Origin: Mercurialis annua
Taxonomy: Eukaryota; Streptophyta; Magnoliopsida; Malpighiales; Euphorbiaceae
Assembly (NCBI RefSeq): GCF_937616625.2
Contig: NC_065571.1
Coordinates: forward strand, 312,501-376,500
DNA: 64,000 nucleotides
Direction of reading: 5' to 3'
Below the pieces are notes generated by a model that was not told where the DNA came from, did not search any database, and was given only the letters and a program-made list of their open reading frames with translations. Shown here in pieces: positions 1 to 11,855 of this stretch. Every line of letters begins with the position of its first letter. The stretch's first letter is position 1. Both the position numbers and the translations under genes were made by a program.

Positions 1-1
1 T

Positions 2-2588
2 CAATTAGATATTCAATATCTAGTCAGTGATGATTATCCTCCAATCAAAATAAAAGATGAAGGAAGCCTCAGATTCTATATACAGTTAAAAAGGAGTGAA
101 ATGAACTTCACAAAATATCCAATCTGCATTATATTAAATAAGCCTATCAGATTTCTGGAATCATCATCATCAGCAGCTGCAAACGATTCAATTCTAGTTC
201 AAGAAGACGATATGACATATCTGGATGAACAGTTCTTTAAAGAAAAAGAAATGTCTTGTTCAAATTTGGATATGATTGAATATGCAAACCTTCTTTGTGA
301 CCTTCAAGAGGATCTTCCGGAAACAGATTTTAATGAAGATTATATTGCAATAAATCAAACTAATCATAAATTAGAAGAAGGAGGCATATTCACTGATAAA
401 GAATCAGTAATATCAGAGATGAGCCTCTATGGAATATCAGATCATTTTCAATACAAGGTACATTTCAATATTCTGTTTGTCCTTTTTATGTTATTATTAT
501 TTAAGTAATTATATTCTGAATTGTGATAATCAGTTGATAAGTTTGTGATACCTAAATGACAAGTTTGTGATACAGTTAACATTAGCATAACAGTATCAAA
601 AACTGATTATTACTAATTACAGGTACAAAAATCATGCAAAAGACAGTACCGATTGAGATGTGTAGATGAATCTTGTGAATGGAAATTTTATGCGTCAAGG
701 GTTGGAAACACAAAAATGTTTCAAGTACGAAAGTACAACAATGTTCATACATGTTCTTTGGAGATGAGAATGGGAGACCAGAAATATGTCAGCTCAAAAA
801 CAATAGCTAAAATCATCAAATCACAATTGTTGGATATAAAAACAATTTACACACCAAATGATATAATAAGAGACATGAGAAAGGATTACAGCATCAAATT
901 AGATTATTGGAAAGCATGGAAATGTAGACAAATTGCACTAGAGCTTTTAAGAGGGAAACCAAAAGATTCATATGGTGTACTACCAAGATATCTTCACATG
1001 ATAATGCAAACAAATCCAGGATCATTTGTAAGTTATAAAACAGATGTGGATGATACATTTCTCTATGCTTTCATGTCACTGGAGGCATCTATAAGTGGAT
1101 GGAATCACTGTATTCCTATTATGATTGTGGATGCTACCTTTTTGAAAGGACCATATGGAGGTACTCTGTTTTCAGCATCAACTCTTGATGCAGCAGGTAT
1201 GTTTTCAGCATTAAAGTTTTTATTAGCATACTGTTATCATTATGGCATTATCATGTGATAATCTGATAATCAAAACAAACTTTGATTTTACAGGAAAAAT
1301 ATTCCCTCTTGCATTTTCAATAACAGATTCAGAAAATGATGAATCATGGAATTGGTTTTTTACACACATCAAAAATGTTTTTGGTGTAAGGGAAGAAATG
1401 TGTATAATTTCAGACAGACATCAGAGCATTAAAAATGCAATAGAGAGTGTTTTTGCTGGAGAAGTTCAACATGATATTTGCATATATCATTTACTAAAAA
1501 ACATGAAAAGCAAATTCAGAAGGAATCAGAAGACAATTAAAGATCTGTTCAAAGCAGCAGCAAGAGCTTATACAAAGGAAGAATTTAATACTCATATGAC
1601 AGAGCTTAACAATATAAATCCAGCAGTTATATCTTATCTCAAGGAAGCAGGATTCAAAAGGTGGGCAGTTTCACATTCTGTGAAAAAAAGATACAACATA
1701 ATGACTTCAAATACGGCTGAGTCATTTAATGCAGCAGTAAATAGGGCAAGAGAATTACCAGTTACCATGCTTATGGAATACTTGAGAAGCTTGGTACAAA
1801 GATGGAGCTACAAAAACAGAAATCTTGCTAGAGGAACTTTCACAAAATTGACTACCAAATATGATTCTCTGCTAAGGGAAAATTATATTAATTCCCTCAA
1901 AATCGAGGTAAGCATTCATTTAAACATAATAGTATTCTGTTTATTATTAGCATTGTCATCTGTTTATCAGGTTCACTTTAGTATTATCATCTGTTTATCA
2001 AGTTCAGTTTAATATTATCATCTGTTTATCAGGTTCACTTTAGTATTATCATCTGTTTATCAAGTTCAGTTTAATATTATCATCTGTTTATCAGGTTCAC
2101 TTTAGTATTATCATCTGTTTATCAAGTTCAGTTTAATATTATCATCTGTTTATCAGGTTCAGCCATCTGATGATGACATATTTACTGTTACTGAAAATGG
2201 TAAACCCTCCACTGTTAACATCAAGGAAAAATCTTGCACATGCAACAGATATCAAGAAGAAATGATTCCATGTAAACATGCTGCTGCTGTATTCAATTAC
2301 AAACATCAAGACCCAACTGAATATTGCTCAAAGTATTTCACAAATGAAGAAATGCTTGCTACATATGCAGAAACTGTATACCCGATTCCTAAAGAAGAAA
2401 CATGGGAAGTCACTGCAGAGGTTGAAGATGTCATTATCTTACCTTCTATAGGAAGAATTAAACCTGGAAGACCAAAAAAAAGAAGAATAAAAGGTCCAGA
2501 TGAACAAAAAAATCAAAATAAGTGCAGCCGATGTGAAAAATATGGACATAATCGTAAGACTTGTAGAAATATTCCAAAAAAAGGCTAG
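2..2588 (+). CDS. MULE transposase (MuDR family), 5' partial
   Basis: DDE transposase that would cut and paste the surrounding element; it acts in the nucleus. Exons by splice consensus and frame: 2-457 (open from the window edge), 623-1196, 1294-1907 and 2157-2588 (TAG), giving about 691 residues with the start missing. The N-terminal part has a MULE DNA-binding-like region (SCKRQYRLRC...CEWKFYA). The acidic catalytic positions are recognisable as VDATFLKG, IISDRH and NTAESFN. A SWIM zinc finger follows (CTC ... IPCKH), and a CCHC knuckle near the end (C-x2-C-x4-H-x4-C, CSRCEKYGHNRKTC). No stop or frameshift was seen. Intron 3 (1908-2156) is largely a 62-bp tandem repeat that multiplies the splice acceptor. 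It is convergent with the Ulp1-like gene. Family identity is secure; activity is inferred from the intact frame. Confidence 0.92.
1962..2147 (+). repeat. Tandem repeat, 3 x 62 bp, inside transposase intron
   Basis: Three copies of a 62-bp unit start at 1962, 2024 and 2086. Each unit is two diverged 31-bp halves, both beginning TTTATCA and ending ATCATCTG. The first half reads TTTATCAGGTTCAC and the second TTTATCAAGTTCAG. A fourth start at 2148 runs into the true exon (TTTATCAG|GTTCAGCC). Each unit therefore copies an acceptor-like TATCAG|GTTCA sequence, and only the last one precedes open reading frame. Confidence 0.95.
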
Positions 2589-3309
2589 AACTGTTCATTG
2601 AAAATTTAATTGTACTATTTTTCATTCAATAAAAAATTTTAATCATTCTTATATAATGTATTAATGATATAGAATAATTATCATAATATAGGTATGATAG
2701 GTATGATAATATTATCATATGAATATCACAACATAATCATATAATTATCAACAGCATTAGACAACTTATCATTATTATAAAATTATCATTAGTTATCATG
2801 TGAGTATCATAAAATTTATCATTAAAGTGTAATCACATTATCATATTATTATCATTATCATCTGATTATCACCTGATTGATTATGACATAATTATCACCT
2901 GATTATCAAAAAACTGAAATTGTTATCATTAATCACATTATCATAAATTTATCACATTACCATTTTATCATAAAGTTATCACCTGATTATGACATAATTA
3001 TCACCTGTTATAATTAGTCACATTATCATAAACTTATCATTTATCATTTTATCATCTGAATATCACCTGATTATGACATAATTATCACCTGTTTATTATT
3101 AGTCACATTATCATAAAGTTATCATTTGTTATTTTATCATCTGAGTATCACCTGATTATGACATAATTATTAATTATTACCTGAGTAGCAAAAAACTAAA
3201 ATTGTAATCATTAACATTGTAAAAAACTTACACAACCATTTTTGTTCCAGAATCACATTTACACAATCACACAACTTTAGTATAAGTTTTAAAAACTAAA
3301 AACAACAGT
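2589..3309. repeat. TTATCA-rich spacer between convergent MULE genes
   Basis: Non-coding tail-to-tail spacer holding the 3' ends of both genes. It is dominated by TTATCAT and by longer recurrent phrases such as TTATCACCTGATTATGACAT, repeated in diverged form several times between about 2840 and 3170. The motif is mostly in the same orientation on the + strand. It contains WGATAR-type GATA sites when read on the minus strand. No ORF or RNA gene is supported. Confidence 0.85.
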
Positions 3310-6300
3310 TCATTCAGAAATATAACCACATTTAGTCTTGATCTTCCACCTTCCATAGATGTACAAATTAGTTGCATATCTTTCATGAAGTCTAAAGACA
3401 TCAATATTTCTCGGAATTGCCTTCCCTTCTATCAAGTATTCAGCAAAAGCCACAATGTACAAACCACAATCTCTGCATTGTTTAAAAAAATTGTCACTGT
3501 CTCAACATTTTAATTATTTATCTAAAATCTGTAATTGAAAAAAATAAAAAGAAATATGAAAGAAAAAGAAAGAAACTTACGCTTTTTCTTGAACAGGAAG
3601 TCTGTCAACATAAGCTACAGCAAATGGATCAATTTTACTCTTGTCCATATAATAAACAGAGTGGAAGTTGATATCACTCCGATCATAAAATCCAACAATG
3701 TCCAATATCAGCGGAAGCAATGTTGCATATGCAGTCATAACAGTAGCAGTATGATTATCATAAAGCTCACTCCTACGAGAGTTGTACACAAAAAAGGTCC
3801 TATACTCAAAACTGAGTTTAGCAAGAATCCAATGGTCCTGAGATTCACCATCAACTTTAAGGTGAACTGGAAACAGTATATTCTTCACATCAGACCAACA
3901 CCTCTTATAAGCACCATCTTCTCCAACAATGAAATTATATAATTCAGCAAACATTGGTAAATCAGTCACACTACGTGTCTCCTGATAGAGTAAATACCCA
4001 TTCTGAACATACTGATCGAAAAAATTACCACATACACTGTAATCATTGTTCAGAAACAAACACTTCTTCCTCAAATATGAAAACAGACAATCAATATGCT
4101 GGAAAAAAAAACAAAAAAAAGTTAAAAACTTAGTAGGAGTATCATATAAAAACTCATTATCATAAGATAATCATACAGATAAAACTGTTATCATAATATT
4201 ATCATTATATTATTATCATAATATTATGATAATATTGTTATCATACAGATAAAAACACCATTATCATAATATTATCATGTTATTATCTTAATAATATCCT
4301 ATGTTATCATCATATTATCATTCCAATAAAATATCATATGCTTATATAAACTATAATAATATAAATAAATATAACTTACACTTGAATCCAAATAGGCTCC
4401 TGGTGTATGAAGCTTGTAAAAGAAATCTTTAGTAACAATACCCTCTCCACCAAGCCTTATCACTGGTCTTAACGTTTTGTAATTTGGATAATAAATTTCA
4501 TTCCTACAAATTTCAAAACAAAATGTTAATAACAAATAAATAAATATCGACAGTATATTAAAAAAAATCAGATAACACAAAACTTACATTTCATGTTTCT
4601 TCTTGTATGTGCCAACACAAATCCAGTCATTAAATTCAGAAAGCCATTCTTGATTACACATATCAGACACACTTTCAACAATTAAAGGATTACGATTTAC
4701 AAACGTATTACCAACTGCTTGAACTTTTCCAGGATTGTCTAAATTGCGAATTTTCATCAGCAGAGGAAACTGTTTTGCCATCATACTTGAACTATTCTCC
4801 AACTTTACATCCTTGTTCAACTCTTCATTCAGTTTCCTTTTTACAAGCTATTAAAATACAAAAAATAAATTATAAAAAACACTGATTAAATAAATAACAT
4901 TATAATTAAAAAAAAACATTACTTTCAATCTCCTTCTCGGAGCAGCAACTTTCTCAGCTTGAATAGTTGTTTCATCAGTGACTATCTCTTCTTTCAAAGC
5001 TGTTGTTTTAGGTAATTCAACCTTATTAACTAGAACAGCTGGTTCAATTATTTTTTCCTGCATAAATAAACACATTTTAAATAAATGCATATGCAAAAAT
5101 AAAAAATAAACAAAAACAAAATTTAATAAATACCTCAATACGAACCCAGCACGACAAAGATGCAACAAGTGAAGATACTTGTTGCTCACAAGCAGCATGA
5201 TCAGCAATTTCAGTATCACCAGATTCATCTGTTTCCTTTTCTAAAATTATATTTGCAGAAGGAACATTTAAATCTGATTGTACAGAAGGAGGTGTTATAA
5301 ACTCATCGCTGCATACTTCACTAAGCATCGCAACTTCAGAATCAATTAGCTCATTTATTTTGCTTGACTGATCAACTTCTTCCACAGCAGCATTACAAAA
5401 ATTCTGCTTCACCAGGAAAATAAAAAAGAAATGATGTTATCATAAAAGTATCATACAGTATCATACAATTATCATGGCGCAATAATTACAAACATTATTA
5501 CATTAAAAGAAATGATATTATCATAAAGGTATCATAAAAGTATCATACAGTTATCATGGCACACTAATTACAGACACATTACATTGTCAAATACATGTTA
5601 TCATATACGTATCATTATTATATTAGATATGAAATTATCAAAACATAATCACATATAACAAATTATAATTATAATATTTCTAAATTTAAATAAGACATTA
5701 TTAGTCAGAATAATAAAATGCCATTACATCACATATAAAAAGAAATACATTATCATTAGAATATCTTATATATCAGTATCATCAAATTATCCAAATTGTA
5801 AAGATACCTCCAACTCAGATTCTTTTTCATTTAAAACCAATTTTTCATTCTCTTGAGCAACCACAATATCAACATGATCAACTTTCTTAGCTTGTTCTTC
5901 CAGCTCAGCCTGCTCAATATCATCAATTTTTTGAATCCTATCACCCTCTCCATCTGAATCCATTTTATCAACCAACTCAGCTTCCTCAACTTGTTCAATT
6001 TTCTCAGCCAACTCAGCATGCTTAACTTCATCAATGTTTTCAGTAGACTCATTAGGATTACTATCAAAAAGAGCATCCACGTCAAAATTCCTCTCCGAGT
6101 CATCAACAACAGTGTCAGCTTCAGCAACAACACCACCATCCATCTCACCACAAATTCCTTCCTCAATTTCAGGATTATCATGCAATAAGCCTTCCAACTC
6201 TACATTAACCTCAGTAACAATCTATAAAAAAAAAGAGATTAATAAAAAAACAAACAATAAATTATCTAGCTGTTAACAAATGAAAAAATATACCTTTTCA

Positions 6301-8859
6301 CCATCAACACATTCACCAACAGGTTCATCATTTTTACTATTATCAAGATCATTCGGCTGAACATTCTGCTGGACATCAGCACTCCGCCTCAAAACCTCAT
6401 AAGACACGCTATCATCATTCGCAGTTTCTTCCGAAGAGCCAATGTTTTTCTCATTATCAGTCTAAAAAACAAATATTAAGAAATTAATATTTAGAATAAT
6501 AAATATATGTGAAATAAAAATATCAAATACCTCATAGTCAACATCTTCACTATCAACAGAATTATGTATCTTCTTTTCTACAGTTTCAGCCTATATTTAA
6601 CAAAAATTAAAACATTTTAAAAATTATCATACATTTATCATAAGAATATTATCATACAGTTATCATAAATATTATCAATATCATTATGATAACATTATCA
6701 TAAAATTATCATAGAATAATGTTAATATTATCATAATGTTATCATACAATTATAACAAACCACATACCTTTCCAGAATTGACTTTGAAAATATTACTTAA
6801 TTGATTTACTTCAAAATTATCAACAGAAGCACAAATGCGCTTTCGAACGTCACTCTCCAAATCAGAATAATCAACATCATTGTCAAAAATCTGAGCTTTC
6901 AATTCCTTGACAAAGTTAACGCAAGCAGACCTTGCCACTTCCATAATTCTAACTTCAGCTATACAAGCATCATTTCTTTCTTGCGCAGCAACGTGACCTT
7001 GATAATAGAGTCCATTAACAATAAGACTACCAGACTCATCGTCAGTTGCTACAATATTTGAAAGGACTGTGACCTATAAGAATTAATTAATAATTAGATC
7101 ACGAAAAATACACAAATTAATCGAGCAAAAATTAAATAAGCATCATTATACCTTTTCAGTTTCATCATCAAAAACTTTAAAATCAAAGTTCTGCATTTTT
7201 TTTATATCCTTCGGTATCCAACGCATTAACCGAGGATAGGCAGCAGCATCGTTCAAAGTACACAGGTACTGAGGCACAGAAACTAATGTTTCATAAAACC
7301 AGAATTGGATGGCATACGGAAATCCATAAAGTCGATAGAAGGTAGATTGACTTGATGACTTCAGTTTACTTGAGAGCTTGTTCTTAGTAGACTGAACAAA
7401 TAATTCAAACGAATATTTCCCCCATGGAAAATCATCATAATCAGAACTATCCAGCAAGTGAATGAAACGATCTTCAATCAAAGTAGTCCCAAGATTACCC
7501 AAAATAAAACATTGCACCATGTAAAGCTTCGCAAACTTTACAGCCTCATCATCATTCTCCCAAACAGCATCAAGAAATTTTGCTTCAATAACCTGACGTG
7601 TAATCTTGCTCTCATCACTAAAAAATTTATTAAAAAAATCACCATCCTCAAAATAACCAGAAAATCTTGACTCGTCACTTCCACAAACAAGACCGCTAAC
7701 GAGACCAAACTCATACAAACTGAAACGCAGAATCTGAGATCCGTAATTAAACCAAAGTTCAGAAAGATTGGCATGATGCACCTCCCTTAAAAGTATAGAA
7801 TGTATGAGTCTAAGACTAAGTACATCCTTGTCCAGCCATAAAAAGGAACCAAACCTACTGTTCTTTAAAATAGATAACTGATCATCATTAAGCTTCAACT
7901 TTATATTTTTGATCACTGAATTGGAACTTGCATTTCCAACTTTCCCAACAAAACGTTCCTTTGGATCAATTAACAAATCAAACTTCTGCAGTAAACAAAG
8001 ACAAAAAACAAAAACAAAATGGTATCATTTAAAACTCAGGCAGAAACTTCTCAGATATCACAATTTTATTATATTATCATCAAGTAATCATCATATAATA
8101 TTGTATGATCAATGCAGTATCTTCACAGAGTTATCATGTTATCATCATGTTATAATTTCAATGATAGCAATCATTATAATCATATTATCTTACAATGACA
8201 TTATATTATCATCATGTTATAATTTCAAATACAACAATACAACTATCTTAAAAATGTTATCATATAAACAAAATTATAATCATATTATCATCAGATAATC
8301 ATCAAACAACAATACATTAACAAGAAGTTATCTTAACTTCCTTAAATCAGCAGCTCTTCATATTATAATATGATAATATGATAATATGATAATCTATCAC
8401 ATATTTATCAAACACATTATCATGTCATAATCATAGAGCTTATCTGACACATTATCATGTGATTATCATGTTACACATCTTCATATTATCAGTACATTAT
8501 CATGTGATTGTCATAATATTATCATTTCATTATCATAACAAAAAAAACAAAAATACCTGCATAGAATCACTTTTATTCAAGTTATCACTACCAAGCCTTT
8601 TCCTCTTGATATCTCTTTGGTGCAAAACAACATCTCCTTTTCTTTTACAAGCAACATCCTTCTTCACAGACTTATATTTCACAATTGCTTTCTTCTCTTT
8701 TACACAGACAACAGCATTAGATTTAATAATTTCTTTACTTCTCGAACTCCTACGAAGAGGAGAAACACCAGCCTTTTCCATTGTTTTCTCAGGACTCTTA
8801 GAAGTCTTCTTTTTACTCAAAAAATCAGATAATGTTTCTTCAAAATCACTATCACTCAT
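3310..8859 (-). CDS. MULE-borne DUF1985/Ulp1-like cysteine protease, 12 exons, intact
   Basis: A C48-type (SUMO-protease-like) peptidase carried by the transposon; its target is unknown. Exons in transcript order: 8859-8557, 7985-7152, 7073-6768, 6590-6531, 6461-6294, 6221-5808, 5406-5134, 5057-4923, 4847-4588, 4503-4380, 4098-3581, 3472-3310 (TGA). All phases agree, giving 1185 residues. Exon 1 is basic and Ser/Lys-rich. Exon 2 carries a DUF1985-like domain (FGSFLWLDKD ... RFSLYEFGLVSGL). The middle is acidic, low-complexity linker (exons 4-8). The C-terminus is Ulp1-like: His1048 in DHW, Asn1065 in VYNS where Asp is usual, Gln1129 and Cys1134 in the QEKADCGLY context. The ATG at 8859 is the first in frame. 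Introns are TTATCA-rich. A frame with 11 correct junctions argues for recent selection or a young copy. Confidence 0.85.
4140..8530. repeat. TTATCA-rich introns of the Ulp1-like gene
   Basis: The introns at about 4140-4320, 5430-5790, 6610-6750 and 8050-8530 are made mostly of TTATCAT, GTATCAT and ATTATCA phrases in loose, irregular spacing. The same motif fills the transposase introns and the 2589-3309 spacer. It is much rarer in the exons and to the right of 9532. Orientation on the + strand is predominantly TTATCA; reversed patches (for example the ATATGATAAT run near 8368-8395) are few. Coordinates are the envelope of the affected introns. Confidence 0.8.
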
Positions 8860-9532
8860 ATTGTGCAATTAACTGAGAATCAAAAACAAACACAAAAACA
8901 CTTGATAAGTTAATAAAGATAAAAAATATAAATATATAAATGCATGAATAGAAAACAAAGTAAAATCATAATAAAATCAATGCTAAATAACATAATCAGA
9001 TGATAAACACATCTAATTAATAAAAAAACAATGCTGATTATACAATCAGATGATAAACACATCTCAATACTAAATGTAACAGTAAATTACTCAACAAAAC
9101 GATATCGTCAACAGAGAAAAGAAAACAGAACACGTAAAAAATTCTCACCGGAGCACAATGAAGATGATGAAAGTAACGACAACGAGCAATGCGACACAGA
9201 GAATCGTAAGCGGAGAAGAACGAGAAGTTAGGGCAAAAAGAAGAGGCAAAACGAAGAATCAAAAAGTTTCAAAGATTCGACAGAATTGAGATAAACGAAA
9301 AACTGAGCGAAAAACAAATAAATGAGCAATAACTGCTCCTAGAGTATAAAAATAAAGATTTAAAAAAAACGGGAGTAAAAAAATAAATAAGCTAGGTAAA
9401 TATATTAAGAAAAGACACGTGTGAGTAAAAACAAGAATAAATTTAAAACAGGAAGTATTTTACGTATCTTTTCATAAGGGAGGTAATCTTTACAAATATT
9501 TTTAAAATTAGGGTGTTTTCTCAAATTTTCTC
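8860..9532. promoter_or_regulatory. 5' flank of Ulp1-like gene and right terminal inverted repeat of the MULE
   Basis: No gene is supported here. It should contain the promoter and leader of the minus-strand protease gene. A 20-bp phrase, ATCAGATGATAAACACATCT, occurs twice about 50 bp apart (near 8996 and 9046). The last ~110 bp to 9532 look like a MULE terminal repeat, ending in ATTAGGGTGTTTTCTCAAAT plus TTTCTC. If 9532 is the true end, the target duplication is ACTAGCATT (9533-9541). The left partner is outside the window. Confidence 0.55.
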
Positions 9533-10312
9533 ACTAGCATTTTGGTAGGTATTTAGCCTTTCACACCTTATTGCATTTGCACTAATTTTGGAATAGAAAT
9601 TGAGATTTAGTAGGCACTATAAAATATTCTACACAATTTTATTGCTTTACATAATTTGGTTAGAATTTTCATACTTTTCTTTGAATGTTAAAAGCAATTG
9701 ATTGAACAAGAAAACTGTTTATTAATTGGTATATATTGAGCTAAGTACACTAATTGGACTATGATCCTTATCAATGGCGGATTCAAAGAGAGAATGTGGG
9801 TGACCAGTTAGGGTCTGCGAAACTAACCAAAGTCTATAATTGAAGTATCAGATCCAACAAATATAATTCAGCCCGGTTTAAATTTAATAAAAAGATATTC
9901 AATTTGATATCGATGATAAAATACATTCAGATTAATTGTTATACAACCGAAATAAAAAATCAACACGTAAATAAAACATTTTAAAATTTCATAGAATAAA
10001 TTGATTTTTTAGTAATTAATTTTTTTAGTTTGTTCTATATGAACTGAATATACTCTTTTAATTTTGGTTATTAGCTGTTATTTATTCTGTAAAATTATTT
10101 TATTTTTTTAATATGGATTTGTTTTCTCTAGTTAAGCTTTATCCTATGCCTTCTCACTTCACACTTTGACTAAAACAAGCATTTGGTAGCTTTGTGTAAT
10201 CTATTATATTGAAATTGTCTCTATCCTAATTTATGTCTTCTTTGAGCTTCCACTAGAGGGGTTTTTTTTGGCACAAGTATCGTCAGATGTTCGGATTTAG
10301 CCATCAAAATCC
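9533..10312. other. Intergenic, no gene seen
   Basis: AT-rich DNA between the MULE end and the next MITE. I see no convincing ORF, RNA gene or repeat structure on either strand. Confidence 0.6.
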
Positions 10313-10321
10313 GACCATAAA

Positions 10322-11030
10322 GGCTAATAATCACCCATAACCCTTGACTTTAGAGATACCTTATAACAACCCCCCTGATCTAAAAAAACGATCAGTAAAT
10401 CCCCTGATTTTTATAGCGGCGCTCGCTAAACCCCTTTTGGACGAAAATACCCCTGCCGTCATTTTTTTTAGTCAACTGACATTTTAAAAAAAAAATTGGC
10501 GGCACCACGTCAGCTGACACATCATCAAGAAACCCTAAAAAATTAAAACACCTAAAATACCCCTAAATTTAATTGAAAAAAATAAATAAAAACTCAACCC
10601 AGCTCTATCTAACCCAAACCACTCAATCAACCCATCCACAACCAACCCAACCACCGTCACCCGACCAACTCGCCACCTGACCACCGCCGGAAAATTTTCC
10701 GGTCATCTTCTCCGAGAAGACCGAAAAATTTTTCGGTCATGCTCAGATCTGTTTTTAGATTGAGTTGATTTGTTTTATTTTTGTTTTTTTCTAAATTAAA
10801 TTTGTTTGAAATTTTTAAGGTGTTTTGCTGACGTGGCGCCGTCAGATTTTATTTTTTTATAGTTGGCTGAAAAATACGGCGCCAAGAGTATTTTCGTCAT
10901 ATTTGGGGTTTAGGGGGTTTAGGTGGCGCCGCCACAAAGATCAGGGAGTTTACTGATCGTTTTTTTTTTTAAATCAGAGAATTTGTTGTAAGGTACCCCT
11001 AAAATCAGGGGACATGGGTGATTATTAGCC
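10322..11030. mobile_element. Mutator-type MITE with 9-bp TSD (709 bp)
   Basis: Terminal inverted repeats start GGCTAATAATCACCCAT and end ATGGGTGATTATTAGCC. They extend with mismatches for about 40 bp (both reach a TACCTTA block). The direct flanks 10313-10321 and 11031-11039 are both GACCATAAA, a perfect 9-bp target duplication typical of Mutator-like elements. The interior has C-rich sequence and a short palindrome (CCGGAAAATTTTCCGG near 10685) with a related arm just after. No coding capacity is seen. Confidence 0.92.
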
Positions 11031-11048
11031 GACCATAAACAAGTATTA

Positions 11049-11368
11049 CTCCCTCTGTCCATTTTTAGTTGTCGCTTTAGGCAAATATTTTTGTACATTA
11101 ATAGTTGTCACTTTAGGATTTTTATGTGACTTTTACACTAGTATTCCAAATTTGACCTTCTTATTAAATCACTTCATTAAATGGTAGTTCAATTTTCAAA
11201 ACTAAAAATAGTGGGTTAATAACTCTATTTTCAAAACTAAATTTTTTAATAGTGGAGTTTATAAATAGGGTTATAGTAGTCTTTATGTTTATAATTTAAG
11301 ACAAAAGAAGCACTTTCTTAATCTTAGCAATTTAGCGTAAAGCGACAACTAAAAATAGACGGAGGGAG
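11049..11368. mobile_element. Stowaway (Tc1/mariner) MITE, 320 bp
   Basis: The inverted repeat begins CTCCCTCTGTCCATTTTTAG and the right end reads CTAAAAATAGACGGAGGGAG. It is flanked on both sides by the dinucleotide TA (11047-11048 and 11369-11370). CTCCCTCYGTCC with a TA duplication is the Stowaway signature. An ORF overlapping its right border has no meaning. Confidence 0.93.
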
Positions 11369-11370
11369 TA

Positions 11371-11855
11371 TAAATTAAAGAGTATGTAATTGGAAATTGT
11401 AATGCAGGGAGGGAGAGTGTGTGAAATAAAGAAGAAGAGAGAATGAGGTAAATGTAAGAGCAATTGACTAAATTCCATTTTAGGAAAGTGTTTGAAATGA
11501 CAAAAACCTCACTTTCAGCCATCATGCCAATTTGACAACCAGACGTTGTCGGGAACATGCAAACTATCAGCACCTCTCATTCAAACGCCTCTTTTACTCC
11601 CTAAACTTTCTTTTCTTTTCTACAACCCTCCCTCAACTTTTATTCATATATATATCTCACTTATTCTTAACTCCGTTGTTTTTATCATGAATTTTCTTAA
11701 CTTTGTTCATTTTTTTATGATATCACCTGAATTGATAGTCAATTTGCCAACGTGAAATTCTATTAAACTCATTAAAAAATTTATATTCTAATTATATCTC
11801 CTGATATGATTTTTGTTTTTAAATTTTAATGAGTTTCAATACACGTGTTGAATTT
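11371..11855. other. Intergenic, no gene seen
   Basis: AT-rich spacer between a Stowaway MITE and a copia LTR element. Short ORFs here lack any recognisable domain. Confidence 0.5.

Larger units (their letters stand above)
1..9532. mobile_element. Autonomous Mutator-like element with Ulp1-type protease (KAONASHI/CUMULE-like), left end outside window
   Basis: Two convergent genes define the element. A MULE transposase (+, up to 2588) and a multi-exon gene with DUF1985-like and Ulp1/C48 protease regions (-, 8859 to 3310) meet tail to tail across about 0.7 kb. Plant MULEs that carry Ulp1-like proteases are known (KAONASHI in Arabidopsis, CUMULE in melon). A likely right terminal inverted repeat runs leftward from about 9532; read on the minus strand it begins GAGAAAATTTGAGAAAACAC, a MULE-type end. 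The left end lies before base 1, so the inverted repeat and the 9-bp duplication cannot be checked. The TTATCA-rich character of all non-coding parts stops near this right end, which supports the boundary. Both reading frames are open through every exon, so the copy may be young and potentially active. Confidence 0.85.

Noticed and set aside
1962..2147. CRISPR-like regular repeat array
   Set aside because: The units are contiguous tandem copies without unique spacers, in a plant transposon intron.
5831..6181. Leucine/lysine-rich minus-strand ORF of 116 residues
   Set aside because: It is another frame of the acidic exon 6 of the Ulp1-like gene, and the exon 6 frame joins its neighbours.
9038..9262. 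Short ORFs on both strands
   Set aside because: They lie in the leader/promoter of the MULE protease gene and have no domain or splice support.
11349..11573. 74-residue minus-strand ORF
   Set aside because: It overlaps the end of a Stowaway MITE and has no protein features.
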